Assembly: GCA_947628425.1 (NCBI GenBank)
Contig: CANQZV010000003.1
Coordinates: forward strand, 1 to 41,665
DNA: 41,665 nucleotides
Origin: an uncultured Clostridia bacterium
GTDB lineage: Bacteria; Bacillota; Clostridia; TANB77; CAG-508
Direction: 5' to 3'
Shown here: positions 6,913 to 15,222 of the stretch, piece after piece
Layout: each line of letters begins with the position of its first letter
Numbering within the stretch: position 1 is the first letter of the stretch
Position numbers and translations under genes: made by a program
Notes under the pieces: generated by a model
Told to the model about the DNA's origin: nothing
What the model saw: the letters and a program-made list of their open reading frames with translations, nothing else
The model's database searches: none

Positions 6913-8838
6913 ATGAATTTAGAAGGTAGATTATTAGGAAATAGATATGAACTATTAGAAAATATTGGAAATGGAGGAATGGCAACTGTATATAAAGCAA
7001 AGTGCCATGTTTTAAATAGGTATGTAGCTGTAAAAATATTAAGAGATGAATTTACAACAGATGATGAATTTGTTAAAAGATTTAATACTGAAGCACAAGC
7101 AGCTGCTAGTTTAACACATCCTAATATTGTATCAGTATATGATGTTGGAAGTGAGGGAGATATTCATTACATAGTAATGGAGCTAATTAAAGGTAAAACT
7201 TTAAAAGAAATAATTAATGAAGACGGAGTTCTTTCTTGGAAGTGGTCTGTTAATGTAGCTATTCAAATAGCTTCTGCTCTAGAAACAGCACATAGAAATA
7301 ATGTTATTCATAGAGATATTAAACCACATAATATTATTATTACAGAAGATGGAATTGCTAAAGTAACAGATTTTGGAATTGCCAAAGCAGTTTCTAATTC
7401 TACAATAACAGCATTTGGAACAACTATTGGATCAGTACATTATTTTTCACCAGAACATGCAAGAGGTGGATATACAGATGCTAAGTCAGACTTATATTCT
7501 TTAGGGGTAGTATTATATGAAATGGTAACAGGAAAAGTACCATTTAATGCTGATACGCCTGTTTCGGTAGCCCTAAAACATATGCAAGAAACACCAATTG
7601 AGCCAATGAAAATAAATCCAAATATTCCAATAGCTGTTAATAATATTATTATGAAAGCAATGCAAAAAGATATTAACTTAAGATATCAAACAGCAACAGA
7701 ATTATTACGTGATTTAAGTTTAGCTTTAAAAAAACCTAATGAAGACTTTGTAATTACTGAAAAGCATTCAAATGTTTCTGATGCTACACAAAGAATATCT
7801 ACTATATATGATAAATCTGGAGAACCAGAAAACAGAAATAAAAAAGAAAAAGATGGATTCTTAGGATTTGTAAAAAAACATAAAGTTTTGTCAATGGTAA
7901 TAGGGGGTATAGCATTATTTATTGTTACTATACTTATTACAAATTTAATAATAAATCTTACAACAAAATCGGATATTCCTGTTCCAAACTTAGTGGGAAT
8001 GGAGCAAACACAAGCACAAAAAACAGTAGAAGAACTAAAATTTAAATATGAAAAAGTAGGAGAAGAATATAATAAAGATGTACCTGCTGGATATATTATT
8101 TCACAAGATCCAACATATATGCCAAATTACTCTATTAAAGAGGGAAGTACTATTTCTGTAATTATTAGTTTAGGAAGAAATGTTGTTCAAGTTCCAAAGG
8201 TAATAGGTCTAACATCAGAAGAAGCACAAAAACAACTAACAGAATTAGGTTTAGAAGTAAATATAGAAGAAGAGTATAATAGTAAAGTTGAAGCGGGTTA
8301 TGTAATAGAACAAAGTTTAGAAGAAAATGAAGAAGTTGATAATGGAGAAACAATCACCATAAAAGTTAGTAAAGGAACAGAAAAAGTTGTTGTGCCAGAT
8401 TTAAATGGAAAAACAGAAGCACAAGCAAAAAAAGAAATTACTTCAGCAGGTTTAAAACTTAAGTCTGTTGTAACATCAGAAGATACTACAAAAGATGATG
8501 GTGTTGTTATAAAACAAACTTTAGAAGCAGGAACAGAAGTTGATAAAAACTCATCTATTACAATTACAGTTAATAAGTTACAAGCACAAAAAGAAGCTAC
8601 AATTAATGTTAATGTTAAGTCTTTATTAAATGGAACATCAGATAAAGAAACTGTATTACTATTAATTAAAGTTGGAGATGACAAGGTATATGAAGAAAAT
8701 GTTAAACCAGAAGTAGAAAGTATATCTCAAAAAATTTCTGGAAAGGGAACAGTTACAGTAAAAGTTTACATTGATGGTATTTTAAAAGGTAATAAGGATA
8801 TTAATTTAAATGAAACTACATCATATATTTTTGAGTAA
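6913..8838 (+). CDS. prkC: PASTA-domain Ser/Thr protein kinase PrkC
   Basis: A 641-residue membrane kinase that senses peptidoglycan fragments. The N-terminal kinase domain has the glycine loop NGGMATVY, Lys41 in VAVKIL, HRDIKPHN near 134 and DFG near 153, then GSVHYFSPEHARG. A single transmembrane helix lies about 325-350. Three extracellular PASTA repeats follow (about 355-423, 424-490 and 491-556), each with a P-[DNK]-L/V-x-G start, and a C-terminal beta-rich domain ends the protein. The start is the ATG at 6913 with TTGGAGG in front, not the TTG at 6901 that overlaps that site. Its neighbours prpC and rsgA are known phosphorylation partners in Firmicutes. Confidence 0.95.
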   Translation: MNLEGRLLGNRYELLENIGNGGMATVYKAKCHVLNRYVAVKILRDEFTTDDEFVKRFNTEAQAAASLTHPNIVSVYDVGSEGDIHYIVMELIKGKTLKEIINEDGVLSWKWSVNVAIQIASALETAHRNNVIHRDIKPHNIIITEDGIAKVTDFGIAKAVSNSTITAFGTTIGSVHYFSPEHARGGYTDAKSDLYSLGVVLYEMVTGKVPFNADTPVSVALKHMQETPIEPMKINPNIPIAVNNIIMKAMQKDINLRYQTATELLRDLSLALKKPNEDFVITEKHSNVSDATQRISTIYDKSGEPENRNKKEKDGFLGFVKKHKVLSMVIGGIALFIVTILITNLIINLTTKSDIPVPNLVGMEQTQAQKTVEELKFKYEKVGEEYNKDVPAGYIISQDPTYMPNYSIKEGSTISVIISLGRNVVQVPKVIGLTSEEAQKQLTELGLEVNIEEEYNSKVEAGYVIEQSLEENEEVDNGETITIKVSKGTEKVVVPDLNGKTEAQAKKEITSAGLKLKSVVTSEDTTKDDGVVIKQTLEAGTEVDKNSSITITVNKLQAQKEATINVNVKSLLNGTSDKETVLLLIKVGDDKVYEENVKPEVESISQKISGKGTVTVKVYIDGILKGNKDINLNETTSYIFE

Positions 8839-8840
8839 AT

Positions 8841-8873
8841 AATTAGGCAGGTATATATTTTGCCTGCTTAATT
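8841..8873 (+). terminator. Hairpin between prkC and rsgA, possible attenuator
   Basis: Arms AATTAGGCAGG and CCTGCTTAATT form a stem with one mismatch. There is no long T-run after it, so it may reduce rather than end transcription into rsgA. Confidence 0.5.
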
Positions 8874-8895
8874 GTTATTATATAAAAGGTGAATA

Positions 8896-9777
8896 ATGGA
8901 AAATATTAAACAGGGTATAGTTATTAGTATTATATCTAATCTATTTTTTGTAGAAATTGAAAATAAAATATACGAATGCAATTCAAGAGGTATTTTTAAA
9001 AACAAAGAAGAAAAGCCTATAGTAGGAGATATTGTAAAAGTATGTATTCAAGAAAAACAAAACACTATTATTGAAATTATTAATAGAAAAATTTTTTTAA
9101 AAAGACCTAAAATAGCTAATTTAACTCAACTATTACTAGTAATTTCTGCCAAAAACCCAAAGCCAGATTTATTAATGTTAGACAAGCAATTAGCAATTGC
9201 AGAGTATTTGAAAATTAATCCAATTATTATAATAAATAAAAAAGATTTAGATGAAAAAGAAACTAATAAAATTGCACAAATATACTCTAAAATAGGATAT
9301 AGAGTTATTAAAAGTAATGCAAAAAATATAGAAGAAAACATAAATGAAATAAAAAGTGTATTACATAACAATATTAATGTTTTTTCTGGAAATTCTGGTG
9401 TAGGAAAATCTACATTAATTAATAGAATATTAAATAATAATGTAACACAAGAGGGAGAAATTAGCTATAAAAATAAAAAAGGAAAGAATACTACAACTTG
9501 GGTTAAATTATATAAGCTTGAAGAAAATACATATATAGCTGATACACCAGGTTTTTCTACGTTTGACATATACGAAATAAATTATAAAGAGTTATTTAAG
9601 TATTTTGTAGAATTTGAAAAATATATAAAAAAATGCGAATTTTCAGATTGTACTCATATAAAAGAAGAAGCTTGTGGAGTAAAATTAGAAGTAGGAAAAA
9701 ATATATCCGAATCTAGATATAATAATTTTAAAAAAATATATATAGAGTTAAAAGATAGAGAGGAGCATAAATGGTAG
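8896..9777 (+). CDS. rsgA: Ribosome small subunit assembly GTPase RsgA
   Basis: A 293-residue circularly permuted GTPase that acts in late 30S maturation. An N-terminal OB-fold region precedes the GTPase motifs in permuted order: NKKDL (G4) first, then SGNSGVGKST (G1, about residue 165), KNTTTW (G2) and DTPGFSTF (G3). The C-terminal zinc-binding knuckle is visible as KKCEFSDCTHIKEEACGV. The start follows AAAGGTGA. The stop overlaps the rpe start by seven bases (ATGGTAG), which suggests translational coupling. Confidence 0.95.
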   Translation: MENIKQGIVISIISNLFFVEIENKIYECNSRGIFKNKEEKPIVGDIVKVCIQEKQNTIIEIINRKIFLKRPKIANLTQLLLVISAKNPKPDLLMLDKQLAIAEYLKINPIIIINKKDLDEKETNKIAQIYSKIGYRVIKSNAKNIEENINEIKSVLHNNINVFSGNSGVGKSTLINRILNNNVTQEGEISYKNKKGKNTTTWVKLYKLEENTYIADTPGFSTFDIYEINYKELFKYFVEFEKYIKKCEFSDCTHIKEEACGVKLEVGKNISESRYNNFKKIYIELKDREEHKW

Positions 9778-10436
9778 AGGTATCAACATCAATTTTATTA
9801 ATTAATAGAGATAATTCTATAAAAACATTATATAATTTAGAAATTGCGAAAACAGATTATTTTCATATAGATGTAATGGATGGAGAATTTGTAAATAATA
9901 ATACAATTGAAATTATGCAAGAATATTGTAGTCAAATAAAACAAATATCGAATATACCATTAGATGTGCATTTAATGGTAAAAGATATAAAAACATTTAT
10001 AAATGCTTATATTCCATATGAACCAAATAGTATAACGTTTCACTTAGAAGCATGTAAAGATAAAAATGAAGTTATAGAATGTATTAAATATATAACACAA
10101 AATAATATTAAAGTAGGAATAGCAATTAACCCTAATACATCTGTTAAAGAAATATATAACTATTTACCTTATGTGCATAGTATTTTAATAATGACTGTAG
10201 AACCAGGATATGGTGGGCAAAAATTAATACCAGAAACTATAGAAAAAATAAAAGAACTAAAAAATTATCTTAATAAGAAAAACATAGATATAGATATAGA
10301 AGTTGATGGTGGAATTAATTTGGAAAATATTAAATTATTAAAAGAAGCAGGAGCAAATATACTAGTGGCAGGTACAGCAATTTTAGAAGCAAAAAATTAT
10401 AAAGAAGTAATAAATAAAATAAAGGATATTAAATAA
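9771..10436 (+). CDS. rpe: Ribulose-phosphate 3-epimerase
   Basis: A 221-residue TIM-barrel enzyme that interconverts ribulose 5-phosphate and xylulose 5-phosphate in the pentose phosphate pathway. Family motifs are present: FHIDVMDGEFV (metal-binding His and Asp), DVHLMVKD, MTVEPGYGGQ and IEVDGGIN. The N-terminus reads VEVSTSILL where most homologues have a conserved S-x-L/S-x-D segment, slightly unusual but acceptable. It overlaps rsgA by seven bases and ends inside a strong terminator. Confidence 0.93.
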   Translation: MVEVSTSILLINRDNSIKTLYNLEIAKTDYFHIDVMDGEFVNNNTIEIMQEYCSQIKQISNIPLDVHLMVKDIKTFINAYIPYEPNSITFHLEACKDKNEVIECIKYITQNNIKVGIAINPNTSVKEIYNYLPYVHSILIMTVEPGYGGQKLIPETIEKIKELKNYLNKKNIDIDIEVDGGINLENIKLLKEAGANILVAGTAILEAKNYKEVINKIKDIK

Positions 10437-10457
10437 ATTATATCCTTTATTTTATTT
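10412..10457 (+). terminator. Terminator overlapping the 3' end of rpe
   Basis: A perfect 18-bp stem (AAATAAAATAAAGGATAT and its complement) begins inside the last eight codons of rpe and closes downstream of its stop. The A/T-rich arms mean it can end transcription in both directions; the gene on the other side is on the minus strand. Confidence 0.85.
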
Positions 10458-10493
10458 GAAAGCTAATATTTATCTAAATTTAAATTTATTTCT

Positions 10494-12818
10494 TTAATTA
10501 TTATCTTTCTTTCTATTTATGTCAAATATTATAGCATCATCATTATCAAGTAAAAAAGAACTATTTGTTGTATTATTTTTTATAGGATCAATATCTCCAT
10601 TTGATTCTTTATTGAATTCGATATTTTTTAAATTAAATTTTTCTTTTTTATTTTTTGTATTTAAGTTTTCTTCACTAATACCATTTGTAAATTTTGTAAA
10701 ATCAAATTGTTTACTTGAATGTTGTTCTGAATATTTAGAGTTTAAAACATCTACTTTCATTGTACCAACTAAATTTTTACCCTTTAAGTTTTTAACTTTA
10801 TACATACATTGCTTTGCTTTTAAAGCTTGCACTTTTCCTGGTGTATAATTTGGTTTCCATTTATATAAAGCATTTTTATATTTTGGATCATACTGACCTT
10901 TTTCAGTATCATAATCGTAAGTAAATGTCCATTCTCTTTTATCTCCAAGTTCATTTGACCACCACTCATTATCTTCTGGTGTATTATTTCCAAAAATAAA
11001 TTTATTAGAGCAGTTAGCAAGAATTGTTTCTCTATATTTGCTTCGTTTTTGTTCACCTAATTGTCTTAAGTTTTGAGCGGATATTATTAATCCTACTTTG
11101 TATTTTCTATATAATGTGAACATATTTGTTGTAGCATGTGTAATAAAGTCAGGAAATTCATCTATATATAAGAAATGAGGAACTCGAGATTTCTCGTTTC
11201 CAGGTCTTCTTAAAACAGAGTATTGCATTAATAATAAGAAAAATAATCCAAAGGCAGTATGAACACTAGCACCTAAGTCTCCACGTCTGGTACATACTAA
11301 AGTTATTTCTCCATTTTCTAATACATCATCATAGTTTAAATTATTAGATCTGTTACACAAAATATTTTTAACTCCCTGAACTCTAAGAAGTGTATCTAAT
11401 TGTGTAGTTGCTGCATTAATATATTTTTCAGTTTCTGCTTTGTTTGCACCATTTGAATAAAAGTTCTTTTTAAAATAACCTAATTGCAAAGAATATTTTT
11501 CAGCAAGTTCAGGTATTTCTTCTAACTGATTACACATTTTTTCGACTATTGAAAAATCATTAAACATATTTAACATATCTTCCAAATTTGGTAGTAAATT
11601 ATTATTTAATCTTGGATACATTTCTTTTAATAAAATTGAAATATTTTCAACAGCTTGTATTGTTACGTTCTGTCTATATGATTCTTCTAAATCTGTACCT
11701 GCATAAGTATACATTTCCTTTAATACAGATGAAATTATAATTGCAATTTTTACAGGATCATCAAATGCAAAAGGGTTTAATCCAGGTGAATTTGGATTTG
11801 ATGGATCAATTAAGTTAACAGGTATATTATAGTTTTTAGCAACTTCTAACATTCTAGATGTAGATTCATAATCTGGAGAAATAGAAGTAAAACCTAAGTT
11901 TCTATATACAGTTGTTGTACCATCATAAGCTATCATCTTTTTTAAATATGCTTTAAAGATTTTTTCTTTTCCATTATTAGGAACAAGCATATTTAAATTA
12001 AAATTGTCATTTAAATATTGATTGTCATAAGGATATTTAAGTGATGCAATACCAGTTTTTAATGCAGTATATCCAAGTTCTTTAGATGCTTCTTTAAAGA
12101 AATATTTTTTTTCAATATCTTTTGCCATCATTGGTTCAAACATCATAGAAGTTTTTCCACTACCAGAAACCCCGCATACAAATGTAGATTGAAATCTTCC
12201 TTGTTCTGTAATTATAACAGAAGAACCAGAAACTTTATCAGAATATAATGGCATTTCTACTGAATATGCACCAGTATTTTCTTTTTTACCAGATAAATCA
12301 ATACCACCATAATCCATAATAGAATCTCTAATGTCTTTTGTATCATTAATCCATGAAAATAATTTTTTAAATAATGGATAGAATGTTACTAAAGGTAAGT
12401 ATATGGCTAATGATTGAAATGCTGGTTGGATAAGGTTTGAAAAATCTGATACTATATTTACATATCCAGGTGTTGCCATAAATAATAACCAACATAATAA
12501 ATTAAACCATTGTACTACCATAGATATTCCAATAATATATAATGCTATACAATATAAATAAAAAAATGATAGTTTAATTCTTGATGCATTAACAAAAGAT
12601 GAAGAGCCAGAAAATAAAAATGCGAAAATTGGACATGCAATTGCTAATGTATATTGTATAGGAGACCAGTAAGATACAGATACTCCAGTTAAAATCATAA
12701 ATAACATCTCTACAATTCTATCAACAGCAAGATAAATAGTAATAACTGTTAAAATATATGTAAAGAAAGTGTTTCTATCAGTTTTAAGAAACTTTAAAAA
12801 TTTATCAAAAATTTTCAT
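10494..12818 (-). CDS. VirD4/TraG-family coupling-protein-like ATPase
   Basis: A 774-residue membrane ATPase. Four or five hydrophobic segments occupy the first ~150 residues. Walker A is CGVSGSGKTS near residue 214 and Walker B is HFLYIDEFPDF near 549, followed by the family feature IISAQNLRQLGEQ. The RecA-like domain and the block LNPFAFDDPVKIA fit type IV secretion coupling proteins, which bring DNA or protein substrates to a membrane channel. No relaxase or other type IV genes lie beside it; it sits between housekeeping genes. The C-terminal ~100 residues are polar, Lys/Asn-rich and probably disordered. GGGGAG precedes the start. Confidence 0.8.
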   Translation of the reverse strand: MKIFDKFLKFLKTDRNTFFTYILTVITIYLAVDRIVEMLFMILTGVSVSYWSPIQYTLAIACPIFAFLFSGSSSFVNASRIKLSFFYLYCIALYIIGISMVVQWFNLLCWLLFMATPGYVNIVSDFSNLIQPAFQSLAIYLPLVTFYPLFKKLFSWINDTKDIRDSIMDYGGIDLSGKKENTGAYSVEMPLYSDKVSGSSVIITEQGRFQSTFVCGVSGSGKTSMMFEPMMAKDIEKKYFFKEASKELGYTALKTGIASLKYPYDNQYLNDNFNLNMLVPNNGKEKIFKAYLKKMIAYDGTTTVYRNLGFTSISPDYESTSRMLEVAKNYNIPVNLIDPSNPNSPGLNPFAFDDPVKIAIIISSVLKEMYTYAGTDLEESYRQNVTIQAVENISILLKEMYPRLNNNLLPNLEDMLNMFNDFSIVEKMCNQLEEIPELAEKYSLQLGYFKKNFYSNGANKAETEKYINAATTQLDTLLRVQGVKNILCNRSNNLNYDDVLENGEITLVCTRRGDLGASVHTAFGLFFLLLMQYSVLRRPGNEKSRVPHFLYIDEFPDFITHATTNMFTLYRKYKVGLIISAQNLRQLGEQKRSKYRETILANCSNKFIFGNNTPEDNEWWSNELGDKREWTFTYDYDTEKGQYDPKYKNALYKWKPNYTPGKVQALKAKQCMYKVKNLKGKNLVGTMKVDVLNSKYSEQHSSKQFDFTKFTNGISEENLNTKNKKEKFNLKNIEFNKESNGDIDPIKNNTTNSSFLLDNDDAIIFDINRKKDNN

Positions 12819-12847
12819 TTCTAATTACTCCCCTAATAAATAATTAT

Positions 12848-12876
12848 ATATATTATCTTACAAAATGAGTAAAAAA
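12848..12876 (-). promoter_or_regulatory. Possible promoter of the VirD4-like gene
   Basis: On the minus strand a TTGTTT is followed 17 bases later by GATAAT, upstream of the start at 12818. The match to consensus is only partial. Confidence 0.35.
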
Positions 12877-12922
12877 ACAAGAGTTTTTATACAAAATGTA
12901 GAAAAAAAATTTACAAATTTAC

Positions 12923-12951
12923 TTGAATAAAATATAAAATATGAATATAAT
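12923..12951 (+). promoter_or_regulatory. Promoter of the flippase gene
   Basis: TTGAAT (12923-12928), a 17-base spacer and TATAAT (12946-12951) form a near-consensus promoter 48 bases before the start. Confidence 0.7.
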
Positions 12952-12999
12952 TATAAAACAGTATAAAATGAATTTAAAAATTAAAGGAATGGTAAAAAC

Positions 13000-14628
13000 A
13001 TGGATGAGAAAAAAAGAATAGAAAAGAAAGATGGATTTATGTTGGGCGTTTTATCGCTAATGCTTTCTCAAACTTTAATAAAATTGTTGGGTTTGGTTTC
13101 TAAAATTTTCTTAACTAATAAAGAAGGTTTTGGAGATATAGGTAATGGAATTTATGGTAGCGGTTATCAAATATATGCTATGTTACTTACCATTTCATCA
13201 ATTGGTGTACCTAATGCTATTGCAAAATTAATATCAGAAAAAGTTGCGGTTGATAATTATAAAGGAGCTCATAGAGTATTTAGAATTGCATTAATTACAT
13301 TTGGATTAATAGGATTTATAGGTACTTTAATATTATTTTTAGGTGCATCTGGTATTGCAAATGCAATTGGTGTTCCAGAAGCAGAATTATCATTAAAAGT
13401 ACTTTCACCATCTATTACATTTGTTACAGTAGCATCTGTTATAAGAGGTTATTTTAACGGATTGGATAAAGTATCTGTTACTGCAAAAGCACAAGCTTTA
13501 GAACAAGTATTTAAAACAGTTATTACAATCTTAGCTGTAGAAATAATAGGAATAGGAACAAATTTAGATACAACACTGATGGCAGCAGGAGCAAACTTAG
13601 CTACAACTTTATCTGTATTTCTAAGTTTTGTATACATATACATATATTACAATAAATTTAAAAAGATGATACTTCCAAAAATAAAACAAAACATAAATTA
13701 TATTCCAGATAGGATAAAAAATATTGTAAAAAAAATATTATTTGTTTCTATTCCTATTACTTTAAGTGCAATTATGTCTACACTATCAAAAATAGTAGAT
13801 ATTGTAACAGTAGTAAAGGGACTTAAGAAATTTTTGCCAGATTCAGTTGCAAAAGCTCATTATGGTATTTTATCTGGAAAAGTGGATACATTAGCAACAT
13901 TGCCGCTTTCTTTTAATATTGCATTTGCAACTGCACTAGTTCCATCAGTATCTTCTTTAATTACAAAAAATGATACCAGAACAGCTAGCAAACGAATATC
14001 ATTTTCATTATTAGTAACTATGCTTATTGGGTTACCATGTACATTTGGTATGATGGTATTTGCACAGCCAATTATTAATTTATTGTTTCCGAATGCAACT
14101 GAGGGAGGATTTTTATTACAAATTTTCTCATTAACTATTATTTTTGCTGTATTAATGCAAACCACAAATGGAGCATTACAGGGGTTAGGAAGAATTATTG
14201 TTCCAGCAATTACATCATTTATTGGTGTTGCTTTAAAATTAATTTTTAACTTAATACTAGTTCCAAATCCTAAGTATGGGGTTAATGGTGCAGCAATTGC
14301 TTCTGTAATTAATAATTTCTTTGCATTCTTTTTAAGTTTTCTTGTTTTAAGAAAAACAATAAAGTTAGAATTAAATTTTACAAAATTTATATTAAAACCA
14401 GTTATTGCTACTGTAGCTATGTGCATATGTTCTTATTATTTGTATACAATATTAATAGGTATTATTTCATTAAAAATAGCTACTATTATTAGTTTAATAT
14501 TTGCTGTAATAATTTATATTATTATGGTTATTATATTAAAAATATTTACACAAGAAGAAATATTAATGATTCCATATGGTAAAAAAATTAGCAAAATTCT
14601 TAAAACCATTGGTATTAAGCAAAACTAG
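13000..14628 (+). CDS. SpoVB/MurJ-like polysaccharide flippase (MOP superfamily)
   Basis: A 542-residue integral membrane protein with about 14 hydrophobic helices. The N-terminal MLGVLSLMLSQTLIKLLGLV segment, the FGDIGNGIYGSGYQIYAMLLTISSIGVPNAIAKL region and the PLSFNIAFATALVPSVS block are typical of the SpoVB/YtgP branch, which flips lipid-linked peptidoglycan precursors or other glycans. In spore formers SpoVB works in cortex synthesis and YtgP/MurJ in vegetative wall synthesis; the sequence alone does not separate them. It is a single-gene unit with its own promoter. Confidence 0.85.
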   Translation: MDEKKRIEKKDGFMLGVLSLMLSQTLIKLLGLVSKIFLTNKEGFGDIGNGIYGSGYQIYAMLLTISSIGVPNAIAKLISEKVAVDNYKGAHRVFRIALITFGLIGFIGTLILFLGASGIANAIGVPEAELSLKVLSPSITFVTVASVIRGYFNGLDKVSVTAKAQALEQVFKTVITILAVEIIGIGTNLDTTLMAAGANLATTLSVFLSFVYIYIYYNKFKKMILPKIKQNINYIPDRIKNIVKKILFVSIPITLSAIMSTLSKIVDIVTVVKGLKKFLPDSVAKAHYGILSGKVDTLATLPLSFNIAFATALVPSVSSLITKNDTRTASKRISFSLLVTMLIGLPCTFGMMVFAQPIINLLFPNATEGGFLLQIFSLTIIFAVLMQTTNGALQGLGRIIVPAITSFIGVALKLIFNLILVPNPKYGVNGAAIASVINNFFAFFLSFLVLRKTIKLELNFTKFILKPVIATVAMCICSYYLYTILIGIISLKIATIISLIFAVIIYIIMVIILKIFTQEEILMIPYGKKISKILKTIGIKQN

Positions 14629-14732
14629 GTATTTTAATATTAATGCTTTTTTACAAAAAATGTTTATTTTCTTACTCTATAAAGGATTTTAAGAAAAAAA
14701 GTTTTAAAAAAAAAGAAGGATTTTATTTTAAT

Positions 14733-14792
14733 ATGACGAATAATGCTAATGTAGAAGAAATTTCTACATATTTCAAACTTTTTAGGAGGTAA
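14733..14792 (+). CDS. Possible 19-residue leader peptide before HU
   Basis: ATG at 14733 opens a 19-codon frame (MTNNANVEEISTYFKLFRR) whose AGG AGG TAA end is the Shine-Dalgarno sequence of the HU gene. An AGAAGGA lies upstream at a loose spacing. A hairpin (14749-14769) falls inside it. Translation of this frame would place a ribosome on the HU start. It may be chance; only conservation would tell. Confidence 0.3.
   Translation: MTNNANVEEISTYFKLFRR
14749..14769 (+). promoter_or_regulatory. Hairpin in the HU leader
   Basis: ATGTAGAA and TTCTACAT pair perfectly around a 5-base loop, ending 11 bases before the AGGAGG of the HU gene. Confidence 0.4.
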
Positions 14793-14797
14793 ATTAA

Positions 14798-15076
14798 ATG
14801 AACAAATCTGATTTAGTAGCAGCTATAGCTGCAAAAACAGGAGACACAAAGAAAAGTGCAGAAGAAACATTAAACGCTTTCGTTGATGTTGTTATCGAGA
14901 CATTAGTTAAAGGAGAAAAAGTACAATTAGTAGGTTTTGGTTCTTTCGAAGTAAGAAAAAGAGCTGCTAGAAAAGGTAGAAATCCACAAACTAAAGAAGA
15001 AATTAAAATACCAGCATCAAAAGCTCCAGTATTTAAAGCTGGAAAAGCATTAAAAGATTTAGTTAATAAAAAATAA
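14798..15076 (+). CDS. hup: HU family DNA-binding protein
   Basis: A 92-residue histone-like protein that bends and compacts DNA as a dimer. The N-terminus [15 protein letters not shown], the [24 protein letters not shown] arm region and the [20 protein letters not shown] ending are all canonical. The codons are less AT-biased than those of neighbouring genes (for example TTC and ATC), as expected of a highly expressed gene. TTAGGAGG precedes the start, and a strong terminator follows. Confidence 0.97.
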   Translation: MNKSDLVAAIAAKTGDTKKSAEETLNAFVDVVIETLVKGEKVQLVGFGSFEVRKRAARKGRNPQTKEEIKIPASKAPVFKAGKALKDLVNKK

Positions 15077-15091
15077 TTATTAATAATAAAT

Positions 15092-15125
15092 AAAAAAGAA
15101 CATTTTTAAAATGTTCTTTTTTTAT
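15092..15125 (+). terminator. Terminator after HU
   Basis: AAAAAGAACATTTT pairs with AAAATGTTCTTTTT, followed by more T residues. Confidence 0.9.
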
Positions 15126-15135
15126 TTTTATAAAC

Positions 15136-15164
15136 TTGACAAAACAGGAAAAACTATGTAAAAT
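15136..15164 (+). promoter_or_regulatory. Promoter of aspS
   Basis: Consensus TTGACA (15136-15141), a 17-base spacer and TAAAAT (15159-15164) lie 58 bases upstream of aspS. This is the best promoter in the window. Confidence 0.85.
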
Positions 15165-15222
15165 GAAATCTGTTAAATAATTACTACTACATAAATGAAA
15201 GTAGTTAAAGGAGATAATATAT

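Noticed and set aside
8298..8684. 128-residue minus-strand frame opposite the prkC PASTA repeats
   Set aside because: Shadow of the PASTA-coding sequence; hydrophobic, low-complexity and without a start site.
13860..14426. 188-residue minus-strand frame opposite the flippase gene
   Set aside because: It mirrors the codon pattern of the real plus-strand gene, has no ribosome binding site and no family-like features.
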